Shown: positions 5,387 through 12,351 of the stretch, piece after piece
Position numbering within the stretch: position 1 is the stretch's first letter
How the letters are laid out: each line of letters opens with the position of its first letter
Origin: a bacterium
GTDB taxonomy: Bacteria; UBP7; UBA6624
Length of the DNA stretch: 13,780 nucleotides
Direction of reading: 5' to 3'
NCBI GenBank assembly: GCA_014384545.1
Contig: JACNFQ010000020.1
Coordinates: forward strand, 1 to 13,780
Made by a program: the position numbers and the translations under genes
Notes under the pieces: generated by a model
Told to the model about the DNA's origin: nothing
Database searches by the model: none
What the model saw: only the letters and a program-made list of their open reading frames with translations

Positions 5387-5432
5387 CCCGACATGGTGGC
5401 TCGGAGAGCCACAACCCCCGACCTAACGGATT
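5387..5432 (+). repeat. 46-bp direct repeat, downstream copy
   Basis: Matches 3689-3734 at 44 of 46 positions. It contains a perfect hairpin, GTGGCTC-GGA-GAGCCAC (5396-5412), then the CCTAACGGATT end motif. Confidence 0.75.
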
Positions 5433-5434
5433 GT

Positions 5435-5458
5435 GGGGGATCGCCATATGCGTCCCCC
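5435..5458. repeat. GC-rich hairpin between CCTAACGG motifs
   Basis: GGGGGA (5435-5440) pairs with TCCCCC (5453-5458), with CGC/GCG pairing inside around a CATAT centre and one bulged T. It links two direct copies of CCTAACGGATT (5422-5432 and 5461-5471). Confidence 0.5.
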
Positions 5459-5474
5459 GACCTAACGGATTCGC
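5454..5474 (+). repeat. Third copy of the CCTAACGG end motif
   Basis: These 21 bp are identical to 3717-3737 and contain CCCGACCTAACGGATTCGC. The CCTAACGG core, in either orientation, occurs in intergenic DNA at 3724, 3754, 5422 and 5461, with variants (CCCTAACGGG type) near 3505 and 13677. I noticed none in the coding regions. Confidence 0.65.
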
Positions 5475-5518
5475 GTGGGGATGCGGGGGGTCCTGGAGCC
5501 CCTCACCGTTGGTAGGGG

Positions 5519-5524
5519 TATAAT
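5519..5524 (+). promoter_or_regulatory. Probable -10 element of the guaB3 operon promoter
   Basis: TATAAT at 5519-5524 is a perfect -10 hexamer; no good -35 is visible at the normal distance. A short inverted repeat, GGTAG (5511-5515) and CTACC (5532-5536), brackets it and might be a regulator site. The predicted start near 5531 gives a leader of about 64 nt before guaB3. Confidence 0.55.
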
Positions 5525-5536
5525 CGCCGTTCTACC

Positions 5537-5578
5537 GGTCATTTCCCAATCACAAGTGTTATGACCTTTCTTATTTTT
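5537..5578 (+). terminator. Attenuator-like stem-loop in the guaB3 leader
   Basis: GGTCAT (5537-5542) pairs with ATGACC (5561-5566); A-A/T-T and CA/TG pairs inside close a CAAG loop, with small bulges. The T-rich run TTTCTTATTTTT (5567-5578) follows at once and runs into the ribosome site GGAGG (5579-5583). This is the only hairpin plus U-tract I found in the window. It lies after the -10 and before the gene, so premature termination is more likely than end-of-operon termination. The stem is short and interrupted. Confidence 0.35.
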
Positions 5579-5594
5579 GGAGGTATACACCATT

Positions 5595-6746
5595 ATGTCT
5601 GTCTCGGAGCATCTGCATACCCTTTCTCCCACTTACGGGTTTGATGATGTCTCCATCCTTCCGGGACTCTCAACGCTTGACCCAAAAGATGTAGATATGA
5701 CCACTTCTATCGGTGACATCTCCCTAAGAATCCCCATCTTGGCAAGTGCGATGGATTCAGCTGTAGATCCTTCTTTTGCGGGACGAGTTTGTGCGCAGGG
5801 GGCACTCGCTGTTCTGAACCTTGAAGGTCTCCAGACGAAATATGTCGATCCCTCTGAGGCTCTCGCTGAGATCTCTTCCGCATCCACCTCCAAAGTGGTA
5901 CCCACAATTCAGCGACTCTACAAGGCACCTATTCAGGACCACTTGGTCGCCCAACGCATCAACGAAATGAAAGAGTCTGGTGCCATAGCTGCTGTCAGCG
6001 TGACTCCTGCTGCAGCTTCTCGATTGGGACCTTTAGCGGTGGATGCGGGAGCCGAGATTATCTTTGTGCAAGCGACAGTCATTAGTCCACAACATCGAGG
6101 AGAAGTCTCCCTAGACTTGACCCGTTTCGTAAAAGATATGGATCTCCCCGTTGTCTTGGGAAACTGCGTTACGGGGGATGTCGCACTCGCTTTGATGGAG
6201 ACGGGTGCAGCGGGGTTATTGGTGGGGGTAGGACCAGGTGCCGCGTGTACCACGCGCGCCGTCACAGGAGTGGGGGTAGGGCAAGTTACAGCCACGATGT
6301 CTTGTGCCCTAGCTAGAGACGCCTATCAAAAAGAGACGGGGCGCCGTGTCGCTATCATCACAGATGGAGGAATGCGAAAGGGGGGCGAAATCGCCAAAGC
6401 GATTGCTAGTGGTGCTGATGGGGTGATGTTGGGGAGTGTTTTCTCGGGGCTAAGGGAGACCCCAGGTGAAGGGTTCCATTGGGGCATGGCAACCCAAGAT
6501 GCCCAACTTCCCAGAGGAACACGCGTGACTGTAAAGAGTATGGTTGACCTAGAGACTCTTTTCTTTGGTCCTAGCCACAAAGATGACGGCACACTCAACC
6601 TAATTGGAGGGTTGTCCAATAGTATGGGTATGGTGGGTGCTGCCACGATTTCTCAGATGCAGCGTGCCCAAGTTGTCCATTGTCCTTCGCTAAAAGATGA
6701 GGGGAAACATTACCAGTTCCGGGAGGGTATTGGGCAGGGCGCATGA
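5595..6746 (+). CDS. guaB3: IMP dehydrogenase, GuaB3-type (no CBS domains)
   Basis: The 383-residue enzyme should oxidise IMP to XMP with NAD+, the first committed step of GMP synthesis. The TIM-barrel IMPDH core is complete: YGFDDVSILPG near the start, ILASAMDS (49-55), GNCVTGDVAL (189-198) and the catalytic loop GVGPGAACTTR with Cys218. ITDGGMRKGGEIAKAIASGADGVMLGS follows (255-281). There is no CBS pair between the early strands, and the LNLEGLQTKY and HWGMAT segments match GuaB3 proteins known from cyanobacteria and actinobacteria, not classical GuaB. ATG 5595 follows GGAGG (5579-5583) at a rather long 11 nt. The stop overlaps guaA (ATGA). A GMP reductase is less likely given the GuaB3-specific segments and the guaA neighbour. 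Confidence 0.9.
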   Translation: MSVSEHLHTLSPTYGFDDVSILPGLSTLDPKDVDMTTSIGDISLRIPILASAMDSAVDPSFAGRVCAQGALAVLNLEGLQTKYVDPSEALAEISSASTSKVVPTIQRLYKAPIQDHLVAQRINEMKESGAIAAVSVTPAAASRLGPLAVDAGAEIIFVQATVISPQHRGEVSLDLTRFVKDMDLPVVLGNCVTGDVALALMETGAAGLLVGVGPGAACTTRAVTGVGVGQVTATMSCALARDAYQKETGRRVAIITDGGMRKGGEIAKAIASGADGVMLGSVFSGLRETPGEGFHWGMATQDAQLPRGTRVTVKSMVDLETLFFGPSHKDDGTLNLIGGLSNSMGMVGAATISQMQRAQVVHCPSLKDEGKHYQFREGIGQGA

Positions 6747-8305
6747 CAGACGGGGCGATTCTCCAACCCCAGGACGATCTCGTCCTCATTCTCGATTTCG
6801 GGGCACAATATGCTCGACTGATTGCGCGTAGAGTTCGTGAAGCGAATGTCTATTGCGAAATCATCCCTTGGGATACATCTGTTGCCGAAATCGCGAAACG
6901 GCAACCCAAGGCACTTATCCTTTCGGGTGGTCCTGAATCAGTTCACTTGGAGGGCTCCCCTTTCCCCGAAACAAGTCTTTGGGATTTAGGCATTCCGATC
7001 TTGGGCATTTGTTACGGGATGCAGCTCATGGCTGAAGTCTTAGGTGGCAAGGTAAAACAAGGAGACCATAGTGAGTATGGGTCCACCGAAATCGAACGAA
7101 TAGGTGGAGAGTCTCTCTTTGGTGATCTGGCGCAACACTTGGTGGGTTGGATGAGCCACCGCGACCAAGTGGTGTCGGTGCCCTCTGGCTTTGATGTCAT
7201 TGCGCGTAGCCACACGGTTGAGATTGCCGCGATGGAAAACCTAGAGAAGAAATTCTTTGGAATCCAGTTCCATGCTGAAGTGACCCATACTCCTTGGGGG
7301 GCTGACTTGATTCGTCGTTATGTCATTGATGTTTCTGGATGCAAACCCACCTGGACACCAGACAGTATTGCCCAGATGTCCATCAGGAATATCAAACGGC
7401 AAGTGGGGGAGGGCAAAGTCCTGTGTGCCCTTAGTGGGGGCGTAGATAGTGTAACGACTGCAGTCTTGTTGCACGAAGCGATCGGCGAGAATCTGACCTG
7501 CCTTTTTATTGATCACGGCCTACTTAGAAAGGACGAAAGAGAAGATGTTGAAGAGGCATTCAAGGTCTTTGGTATCCCCTTGAATGTCATTGATGCTTCG
7601 GAGAGGTTTTTGGGACATTTAGAGGGAATCACAGACCCCGAGCAAAAGAGAAGAAGGATAGGTGAGGATTTTATTCGTGTTTTTGAAGCGTTTGCTTCTG
7701 ACCACAAAGGGATGTCTTTCTTGGCTCAAGGGACGCTTTATCCGGATGTGATTGAGAGTGCCCACCCCGCGGGAGGAGCAAGCCATACGATCAAGACGCA
7801 CCACAATGTGGGGGGGTTACCCGAGGAGATGGGCTTTGAGTTGGTAGAGCCCTTACGCTACTTCTTCAAAGACGAAGTTCGTCAAGTTGCATTAGAGATG
7901 GGCGTACCCCACCACCTAGCGTTTCGACAGCCCTTTCCAGGACCCGGCTTGGCGATTCGGATTATGGGTGCCGTTTCTCCCGAGTCGTTGGAGATTCTTA
8001 GGGATGCCGATGCGATCGTTCGTGAGGAAATCGAATCGGGTCTTCTGGCTGAGGAACTTTGGCAGTATTTTGCGGTCCTACCCAATGTGAAGACGGTCGG
8101 GGTTATGGGTGATGGTCGAACTTATGACCACTTGATTGCGATTCGATGTTGTACAAGCTCGGATGGGATGACGAGTGATTGGCCCGAACTTCCTTGGAAA
8201 GTCTTACGGAGGATCTCGACCCGCATTATGAATGAGGTACGGGGCGTCAATCGGTGTGTCTACGACATCTCCACAAAACCGCCCTCTACCATCGAGTGGG
8301 AGTAA
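6743..8305 (+). CDS. guaA: GMP synthase (glutamine-hydrolysing)
   Basis: The 520-residue enzyme converts XMP, ATP and glutamine to GMP. The N-terminal class I glutamine amidotransferase has LILDFGAQYARLIARR, the ILSGGPESV loop, nucleophile Cys90 in LGICYGMQLM, and His177 and Glu179 in FHAEVTHTPWG. The usual Pro of FHPE is Ala here, which leaves the catalytic pair intact. The ATP pyrophosphatase domain has the P-loop ALSGGVDS (229-236), and the C-terminal dimerisation domain ends in the conserved KPPSTIEWE. Length is normal for the family (~510-525). ATG 6743 overlaps the guaB3 stop by 4 nt and hpt starts 2 nt after the guaA stop, so the enzymes for IMP to XMP to GMP are translated from one message. 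Confidence 0.97.
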   Translation: MTDGAILQPQDDLVLILDFGAQYARLIARRVREANVYCEIIPWDTSVAEIAKRQPKALILSGGPESVHLEGSPFPETSLWDLGIPILGICYGMQLMAEVLGGKVKQGDHSEYGSTEIERIGGESLFGDLAQHLVGWMSHRDQVVSVPSGFDVIARSHTVEIAAMENLEKKFFGIQFHAEVTHTPWGADLIRRYVIDVSGCKPTWTPDSIAQMSIRNIKRQVGEGKVLCALSGGVDSVTTAVLLHEAIGENLTCLFIDHGLLRKDEREDVEEAFKVFGIPLNVIDASERFLGHLEGITDPEQKRRRIGEDFIRVFEAFASDHKGMSFLAQGTLYPDVIESAHPAGGASHTIKTHHNVGGLPEEMGFELVEPLRYFFKDEVRQVALEMGVPHHLAFRQPFPGPGLAIRIMGAVSPESLEILRDADAIVREEIESGLLAEELWQYFAVLPNVKTVGVMGDGRTYDHLIAIRCCTSSDGMTSDWPELPWKVLRRISTRIMNEVRGVNRCVYDISTKPPSTIEWE

Positions 8306-8307
8306 AT

Positions 8308-8838
8308 ATGAACGAACAACCTGGAAAGACGCTCTTCTCCAAAGAGGAGATTGAAGAAAAGCTAAACGAAATGGCAGCGGCAATTGATGAGGATTACGAA
8401 GGAAGAACGATCTCCTTTATCCCGATTCTGAGAGGGAGTTTCGTTTTCTCAGCAGACTTGATTCGTCGTATCCATTGTCCTTGCGAAGTTGACTTTCTGG
8501 CTGTTTCCTCGTTTGAGGGAACGAGTTCAACGGGGCAAGTTCAACTCAAGAAAGACCTAGATGGGAGTATCGAAAGCAAACATGTGATTATTCTGGAAGA
8601 TATTGTAGATACAGGATTGACACTGAAGTATTTGTGCCACATGCTCCTAGCAAGAAACCCCGCTTCATTGCGTGTAGCAACTCTCTTAGACAGAACGGAC
8701 CGAAGGGCTTGTCGTGTGGATGTGGATTACAGGGGCTTTCAGATTGAAGATGAGTTTGTTGTGGGGTATGGATTAGACCTAAACCAAAAATATAGGAACC
8801 TCCCTGAAATCAGGGCACTGGAGATTACAAAGAGATGA
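8308..8838 (+). CDS. hpt: Hypoxanthine(-guanine) phosphoribosyltransferase
   Basis: The 176-residue type I phosphoribosyltransferase joins hypoxanthine or guanine to PRPP, giving IMP or GMP for purine salvage. The PRPP loop VIILEDIVDTGLTL spans residues 93-106. FIPILRGSFVFSADL (37-51) provides the family N-terminal loop, and DEFVVGYGLDLNQKYRNLPEI (148-168) is the typical C-terminal signature. ATG 8308 has GGGAG (8298-8302) 5 nt upstream and lies 2 nt after the guaA stop; a longer frame starting at 8254 is not needed and lies within guaA. The last codons overlap rho (ATGA). Pairing salvage with guaB3 and guaA makes this a guanine nucleotide supply operon. Confidence 0.95.
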   Translation: MNEQPGKTLFSKEEIEEKLNEMAAAIDEDYEGRTISFIPILRGSFVFSADLIRRIHCPCEVDFLAVSSFEGTSSTGQVQLKKDLDGSIESKHVIILEDIVDTGLTLKYLCHMLLARNPASLRVATLLDRTDRRACRVDVDYRGFQIEDEFVVGYGLDLNQKYRNLPEIRALEITKR

Positions 8839-10163
8839 ATAAAGAAGAACTGGAATTGCTTACTGTTAGCAGGATACAAGAGATCGCCAAAGAGATGGGC
8901 ATTGGTTCGGTAAGTACATTCAACAAGGAACAACTTGTTATCGCCGTATTGAACCGTCAAGAAGAGATCAAGGAGAAGCGGGATCGTTTGACGAATGGCG
9001 ACTCCGACCCACCTCCAAAGAGGGATTTACCCCCATCTCCAGAGAAGAGAATCCTGAAGGGATTGGTAGACCTCAACGACCGAAACAGTTTTGTCCGTGT
9101 TGAGATGTGGCTACCCGACAAGAAGGATCTTTTCTTGCCCCAAGGAGTCCGACAAAGGTTTAGTTTGCGTACGGGTGATTTGGTAGAGGTTTCTACGCTC
9201 CCTCCTCGCGAAGGCAAAAGGGAGAAGTTTTCTGCAGTACGAGAAGTCTTGTCCATCAATGGAGAGAAACCTGACATTCAAGCGTTGAGGAATCGCCCCA
9301 TCTTTGAAAAACTTACGCCTATATATCCAAATCAGCGTGTCAATCTAGAAACGACCCCATTGAAGGTCACTTCCCGGATTCTAGATATCATCGCCCCGAT
9401 TGGATTGGGACAGCGAGCGATGGTGGTGAGCCCCCCAAAGGCAGGAAAAACCACGATTCTCAAGGACATCGCAGATAGTATTGCGGTTAACCATCCCGAG
9501 ATTGTACTGATGGCTCTTCTCATTGACGAAAGACCCGAAGAAGTCACCGATTTCCAACGGAGCATCCAAGGCGAAGTGATTGCCAGCACTTTTGACGAGA
9601 AGCCCGAAAACCATACTCGAGTGGCAGAAGCAGTTAGCGAGCGGGCAAAGCGCATCGCAGAGAGTGGGAAAGATGTGGTGATTCTCTTGGACAGCATAAC
9701 CCGACTTGCCCGAGCTTACAACCTGACCGTCAACAGTAGTGGGCGAACCCTTTCTGGTGGTTTAGATCCTGCCAGCCTTTACAAGCCAAAGAGGTTTTTT
9801 GGGAGTGCAAGAAAGATCGAAGGAGGGGGTAGCTTGACGATTGTCGCTACCGCTTTGGTTGATACCGGAAGCAAACTGGATGACATCATCTACGAGGAGT
9901 TTAAGGGCACGGGGAATATGGAAGTCCACTTGGATAGAGGGCTTGCCAATAGGCGGCTCTTTCCTGCGATTGATGTCAATGGGTCCAGTACCCGACACGA
10001 GGAGTTGCTCTTTACCGATTCCGAGTTGCCCAAAGTTTGGCGTCTTCGCCGTATTTTGGCTCCGTTGGATGGTCCCGGTGCCCTCGAGCTTCTCCTCCAC
10101 GGCATCAATGGAGCTAAGACGAACGATGAGTTCCTAAACAGCCCCGAACTCGCACGGGGTTAG
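8835..10163 (+). CDS. rho: Transcription termination factor Rho
   Basis: The 442-residue protein is a hexameric RNA-dependent helicase that ends transcription at C-rich sites. Residues 1-45 form the Rho_N helical domain and ~70-145 the cold-shock-like primary RNA-binding domain. The motor follows: Walker [10 protein letters not shown] (199-207), [12 protein letters not shown] (228-239), Walker [11 protein letters not shown] (281-290), Q-loop [11 protein letters not shown] (302-312) and R-loop near [17 protein letters not shown] (345-361). The RNA-binding domain has NSFVR where many Rho proteins have GFGFLR, so it keeps the second Phe and the Arg only. ATG 8835 overlaps the hpt stop (ATGA) and lacks a strong ribosome site, so translation is probably coupled. 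Co-transcription of rho with purine genes is unusual. Confidence 0.97.
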   Translation: MNKEELELLTVSRIQEIAKEMGIGSVSTFNKEQLVIAVLNRQEEIKEKRDRLTNGDSDPPPKRDLPPSPEKRILKGLVDLNDRNSFVRVEMWLPDKKDLFLPQGVRQRFSLRTGDLVEVSTLPPREGKREKFSAVREVLSINGEKPDIQALRNRPIFEKLTPIYPNQRVNLETTPLKVTSRILDIIAPIGLGQRAMVVSPPKAGKTTILKDIADSIAVNHPEIVLMALLIDERPEEVTDFQRSIQGEVIASTFDEKPENHTRVAEAVSERAKRIAESGKDVVILLDSITRLARAYNLTVNSSGRTLSGGLDPASLYKPKRFFGSARKIEGGGSLTIVATALVDTGSKLDDIIYEEFKGTGNMEVHLDRGLANRRLFPAIDVNGSSTRHEELLFTDSELPKVWRLRRILAPLDGPGALELLLHGINGAKTNDEFLNSPELARG

Positions 10164-10201
10164 CCCTTTGTCGCACCTCTCCCACCTCCCTCTCCCCAAA
10201 C
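10164..10201 (+). terminator. C-rich, G-poor rut-like stretch after rho
   Basis: The 38 nt right after the rho stop contain 22 C and only 2 G, with many YC dinucleotides (CCTCTCCCACCTCCCTCTCC in the centre). Such unstructured C-over-G bubbles are the known loading sites of Rho. No hairpin with a U-tract follows, so a Rho-dependent end of the guaB3-guaA-hpt-rho transcript is the simplest reading. Function is inferred from composition. Confidence 0.45.
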
Positions 10202-10202
10202 G

Positions 10203-10231
10203 AGTATCCTCAGTCTGTCTTGAGATACTAT
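10203..10231 (+). promoter_or_regulatory. Inverted repeat and possible -10 just before dnaG
   Basis: AGTATC (10203-10208) pairs with GATACT (10224-10229), and TCA/TGA can extend the stem past one bulged C. TACTAT (10226-10231), a 4-of-6 match to a -10, ends 7 nt before ATG 10239, which is the spacing expected for a leaderless mRNA. dnaG has no Shine-Dalgarno sequence. No -35 is evident. This could be a promoter with operator or simply a hairpin. Confidence 0.35.
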
Positions 10232-10238
10232 TCCCCGT

Positions 10239-11948
10239 ATGACCGATGATAGAGAGCGCGTCCGCCAAGCAGCGAATATTCTGACCTTGGTTGAGGCAGA
10301 GACTCGCCTGAAGAAGAGAGGAAGCCGTTGGGTGGGATTATGTCCTTTCCACACCGAAAAAGATGGCTCGTTGTATGTAACCCCCGATACGGGATTGTGG
10401 CATTGCTTTTCTTGTAAGCGAGGGGGAGATGTTTTCAGCTGGGTGATGGAAGTGGAGGGCGTTGAGTTTGGCGAGGCTTTGGAGATGATGGCGAATCAAT
10501 TTGGGATAGAGCTTACAGGGAAAAGGGGGCCAGACAAACGACCCCAACTCCAGATGTTAGAAGACCTCGCAGTTTGGCTTGGGAAAGTGCTCCTTGCCCC
10601 AGCAGGAGAGACTGCTTGCCGCCATCTAGAGAGGAAAGGGTTTGACCCCCAAACACTAGAGTCCTATGGGGTAGGAGCTTTCCCCCCCAATGGGGGCATT
10701 GCGCATTGGGTCAAGGGCACGGGTGCAGAAGGTTCACGGTTGGATGAGTTGGGGCTTCTCGTTTCGGGTCGTGATGGGGGCACTTGGGAACCGTTCGCAA
10801 ATAGGTTGTCCTTTACGATTCGGGATCACTTGGGGCGTGTACGGGGGTTTGCCGGTCGACAACTTTACGAAGAAGACCATCCCAAATACCGGAATAGTCC
10901 TCAATCCTCTCTCTTTGACAAGAGCCGCCTAATCTACAACTTAGATAAGGCTAGAAAAGCGAAAGGTCCCTTGATTCTCTGTGAAGGATATACCGATGTA
11001 CTCCGGTTTGAAGTCTTGGGCATCAAGGGTGCTATCGCCTCCATGGGAACGGCACTGACCCCCTTTCAGGCGCAGTTGATTCGACGCTTCAAAGAGCAAG
11101 TCGTCGTCGTTATGGATGCAGATGAAGCAGGGCAAAAAGCAGCAGATCGCTCGTTAGGGGTGTTGATGGGTGCGGGCATTGAGGCAACGATTGTCGTTCC
11201 TCCCGATGGCTCGGATCCCGATGAATGGCTTAGGAAAGGGGGGAAAAAAGCTTGGGAGCAGGCCAAACGAGAAGACGCTTTGTCTTTTCGCTTGGGGCGC
11301 CTTGTAGAAGCAGAAGGGGGCATTCCGTTATCCGGACCAAAAAGTCAACGTGTTCTCCAAGGCGTTCATATCTTGTTAGAGGGCATTCAAGACCCCTTGC
11401 TTAGAACTGTCGCCCTTGAAACAGCGGGACAGGCGACGGCATTGCCTCTCCATGTATTGACTGCGGGATTGGACCAAGCCCAAGCGTCTGCACGACCAGA
11501 ACACAGCCCCAATCCTTCTTCCATAGAAGAGTTCATCGTTCCTGAAGAACGAGAGATGGTTCGCTTCATGTTACAGCACCCAGCACGGGTAAAGATGACT
11601 TTGCGCGTCTTTGAGTCCTTTGGCATTATCTGGAACGACCCCACCGCCAAGGAGATTGCAGAGGGAGTCCTGCGGGTAGGGGGGGCGAAGGATGACTTGT
11701 TGGAGAGTTTGGGTGAGGGAGCGTCTCGATTTGCAGTTCCGATTTGGATGGGCGAAGGAATCCAGTATCCTGAGGAGGAAGGGGAGTCATTAGCTCAAGC
11801 TGTCGTCTTGAGCCAATTGAAGGGGAGAGCTCTCGATTTACGAGGGCAGCTCAAGCGGGGAGAAGCGACTTTGGTGGACGTCCAAGATGCACAGTCCAAG
11901 GTGCGAGCGATCACCGAGGAGGGGCTCCCTGGATGGGACGACCTATAG
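10239..11948 (+). CDS. dnaG: DNA primase
   Basis: The 569-residue enzyme makes RNA primers at the replication fork. A CHC2-type zinc finger lies at 35-59 (Cys35, His38, Cys56, Cys59: CPFHTEKDGSLYVTPDTGLW, then HCFSC); the usual KTPSF segment is KDGSL here. The DnaG catalytic core covers about 115-330: GRVRGFAGRQL, YRNSPQSSLFDKSRLIYNL, and the TOPRIM motifs LILCEGYTDVL (Glu249), GTALTPFQAQLI and VVVMDADEAGQKA (Asp293, Asp295). The remaining ~200 residues should include the helicase-binding C-terminal domain and are weakly conserved to my eye. ATG 10239 lacks a ribosome site, hinting at leaderless translation. It is followed by membrane and peptidase genes, not by rpoD as in many bacteria. Confidence 0.95.
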   Translation: MTDDRERVRQAANILTLVEAETRLKKRGSRWVGLCPFHTEKDGSLYVTPDTGLWHCFSCKRGGDVFSWVMEVEGVEFGEALEMMANQFGIELTGKRGPDKRPQLQMLEDLAVWLGKVLLAPAGETACRHLERKGFDPQTLESYGVGAFPPNGGIAHWVKGTGAEGSRLDELGLLVSGRDGGTWEPFANRLSFTIRDHLGRVRGFAGRQLYEEDHPKYRNSPQSSLFDKSRLIYNLDKARKAKGPLILCEGYTDVLRFEVLGIKGAIASMGTALTPFQAQLIRRFKEQVVVVMDADEAGQKAADRSLGVLMGAGIEATIVVPPDGSDPDEWLRKGGKKAWEQAKREDALSFRLGRLVEAEGGIPLSGPKSQRVLQGVHILLEGIQDPLLRTVALETAGQATALPLHVLTAGLDQAQASARPEHSPNPSSIEEFIVPEEREMVRFMLQHPARVKMTLRVFESFGIIWNDPTAKEIAEGVLRVGGAKDDLLESLGEGASRFAVPIWMGEGIQYPEEEGESLAQAVVLSQLKGRALDLRGQLKRGEATLVDVQDAQSKVRAITEEGLPGWDDL

Positions 11949-11955
11949 AGCTAGT

Positions 11956-12351
11956 GTGAGCACCAATAATCTTGTCCGTATGGGAGCGTGGCTCTTCTCC
12001 TTTTCGTTCTTCTTGCCTGCTTGGAACCCTGAAGGTGAGAGCCTCTTTTTGGGGTGGGAATGTGCCCAGTTTGTCCTTAGGGCTCTTCTTTCTCCCCAAG
12101 ATGTCCATGGTCTCCTACGGGCGTTGTGGTTGAATCTCCCCAACTTCTTCGTTGTGGGAGCTGTCATCGCTCGTTTCCGTGGGAGTGTGAAGCGATTTCT
12201 GATTCCAGGGGCTTTGGCGCTCTTCTCTGCTCTTTGGTGGTCGGTTCATCCCACCTTTATGGGGGAGCTTCAAGTGGGGTATTACCTCTGGGTGTTCTCT
12301 TTGCCCTTACTCTCTTTACCCTATCCCCTTCAACCCAAGGCGGAAAAGTGA
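11956..12351 (+). CDS. Small integral membrane protein, function unknown
   Basis: The 131-residue protein is very hydrophobic and Trp/Phe-rich and matches no family I know. Probable membrane helices lie at about 9-21 (short), 53-73, 81-99 and 104-124, joined by a basic loop RFRGSVKR (73-80), so three or four spans. GTG 11956 is the most upstream start that does not lie inside dnaG; ATG 11980 is an alternative, and neither has a good ribosome site. It starts 7 nt after dnaG, and its stop overlaps the next gene (GTGA). Co-translation with the peptidase suggests a linked role, for example anchoring or handling the secreted enzyme, but that is inference. Confidence 0.65.
   Translation: MSTNNLVRMGAWLFSFSFFLPAWNPEGESLFLGWECAQFVLRALLSPQDVHGLLRALWLNLPNFFVVGAVIARFRGSVKRFLIPGALALFSALWWSVHPTFMGELQVGYYLWVFSLPLLSLPYPLQPKAEK

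Larger units (their letters stand above)
5031..5518. other. Second repeat- and hairpin-rich intergenic region
   Basis: Nearly 500 bp lie between the toxin gene and the guaB3 promoter. The left third (5047-5178) is ordinary mixed sequence with no convincing gene. The right part is a chain of hairpins and repeat blocks (5264-5474), several shared with 3403-3806. One short reading frame at 5179-5274 is listed separately. I see no RNA gene or mobile-element coding sequence. Confidence 0.65.

Noticed and set aside
3403-5518. CRISPR array
   Set aside because: The repeats are few, differ in type and spacing, and are hairpin blocks without regular unique spacers; no cas genes are present.
5519-5545. 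Purine riboswitch upstream of guaB3
   Set aside because: TATAAT and TTCTACC resemble two core segments of that riboswitch, but only about 6 nt separate them, so there is no P2 arm, and the expected P3/P1 closing sequence is absent.
12126-12347. Upstream extension of the M60-like protein
   Set aside because: This frame is the shadow of the membrane-protein gene; GTG 12348 gives a coupled start with a ribosome site.
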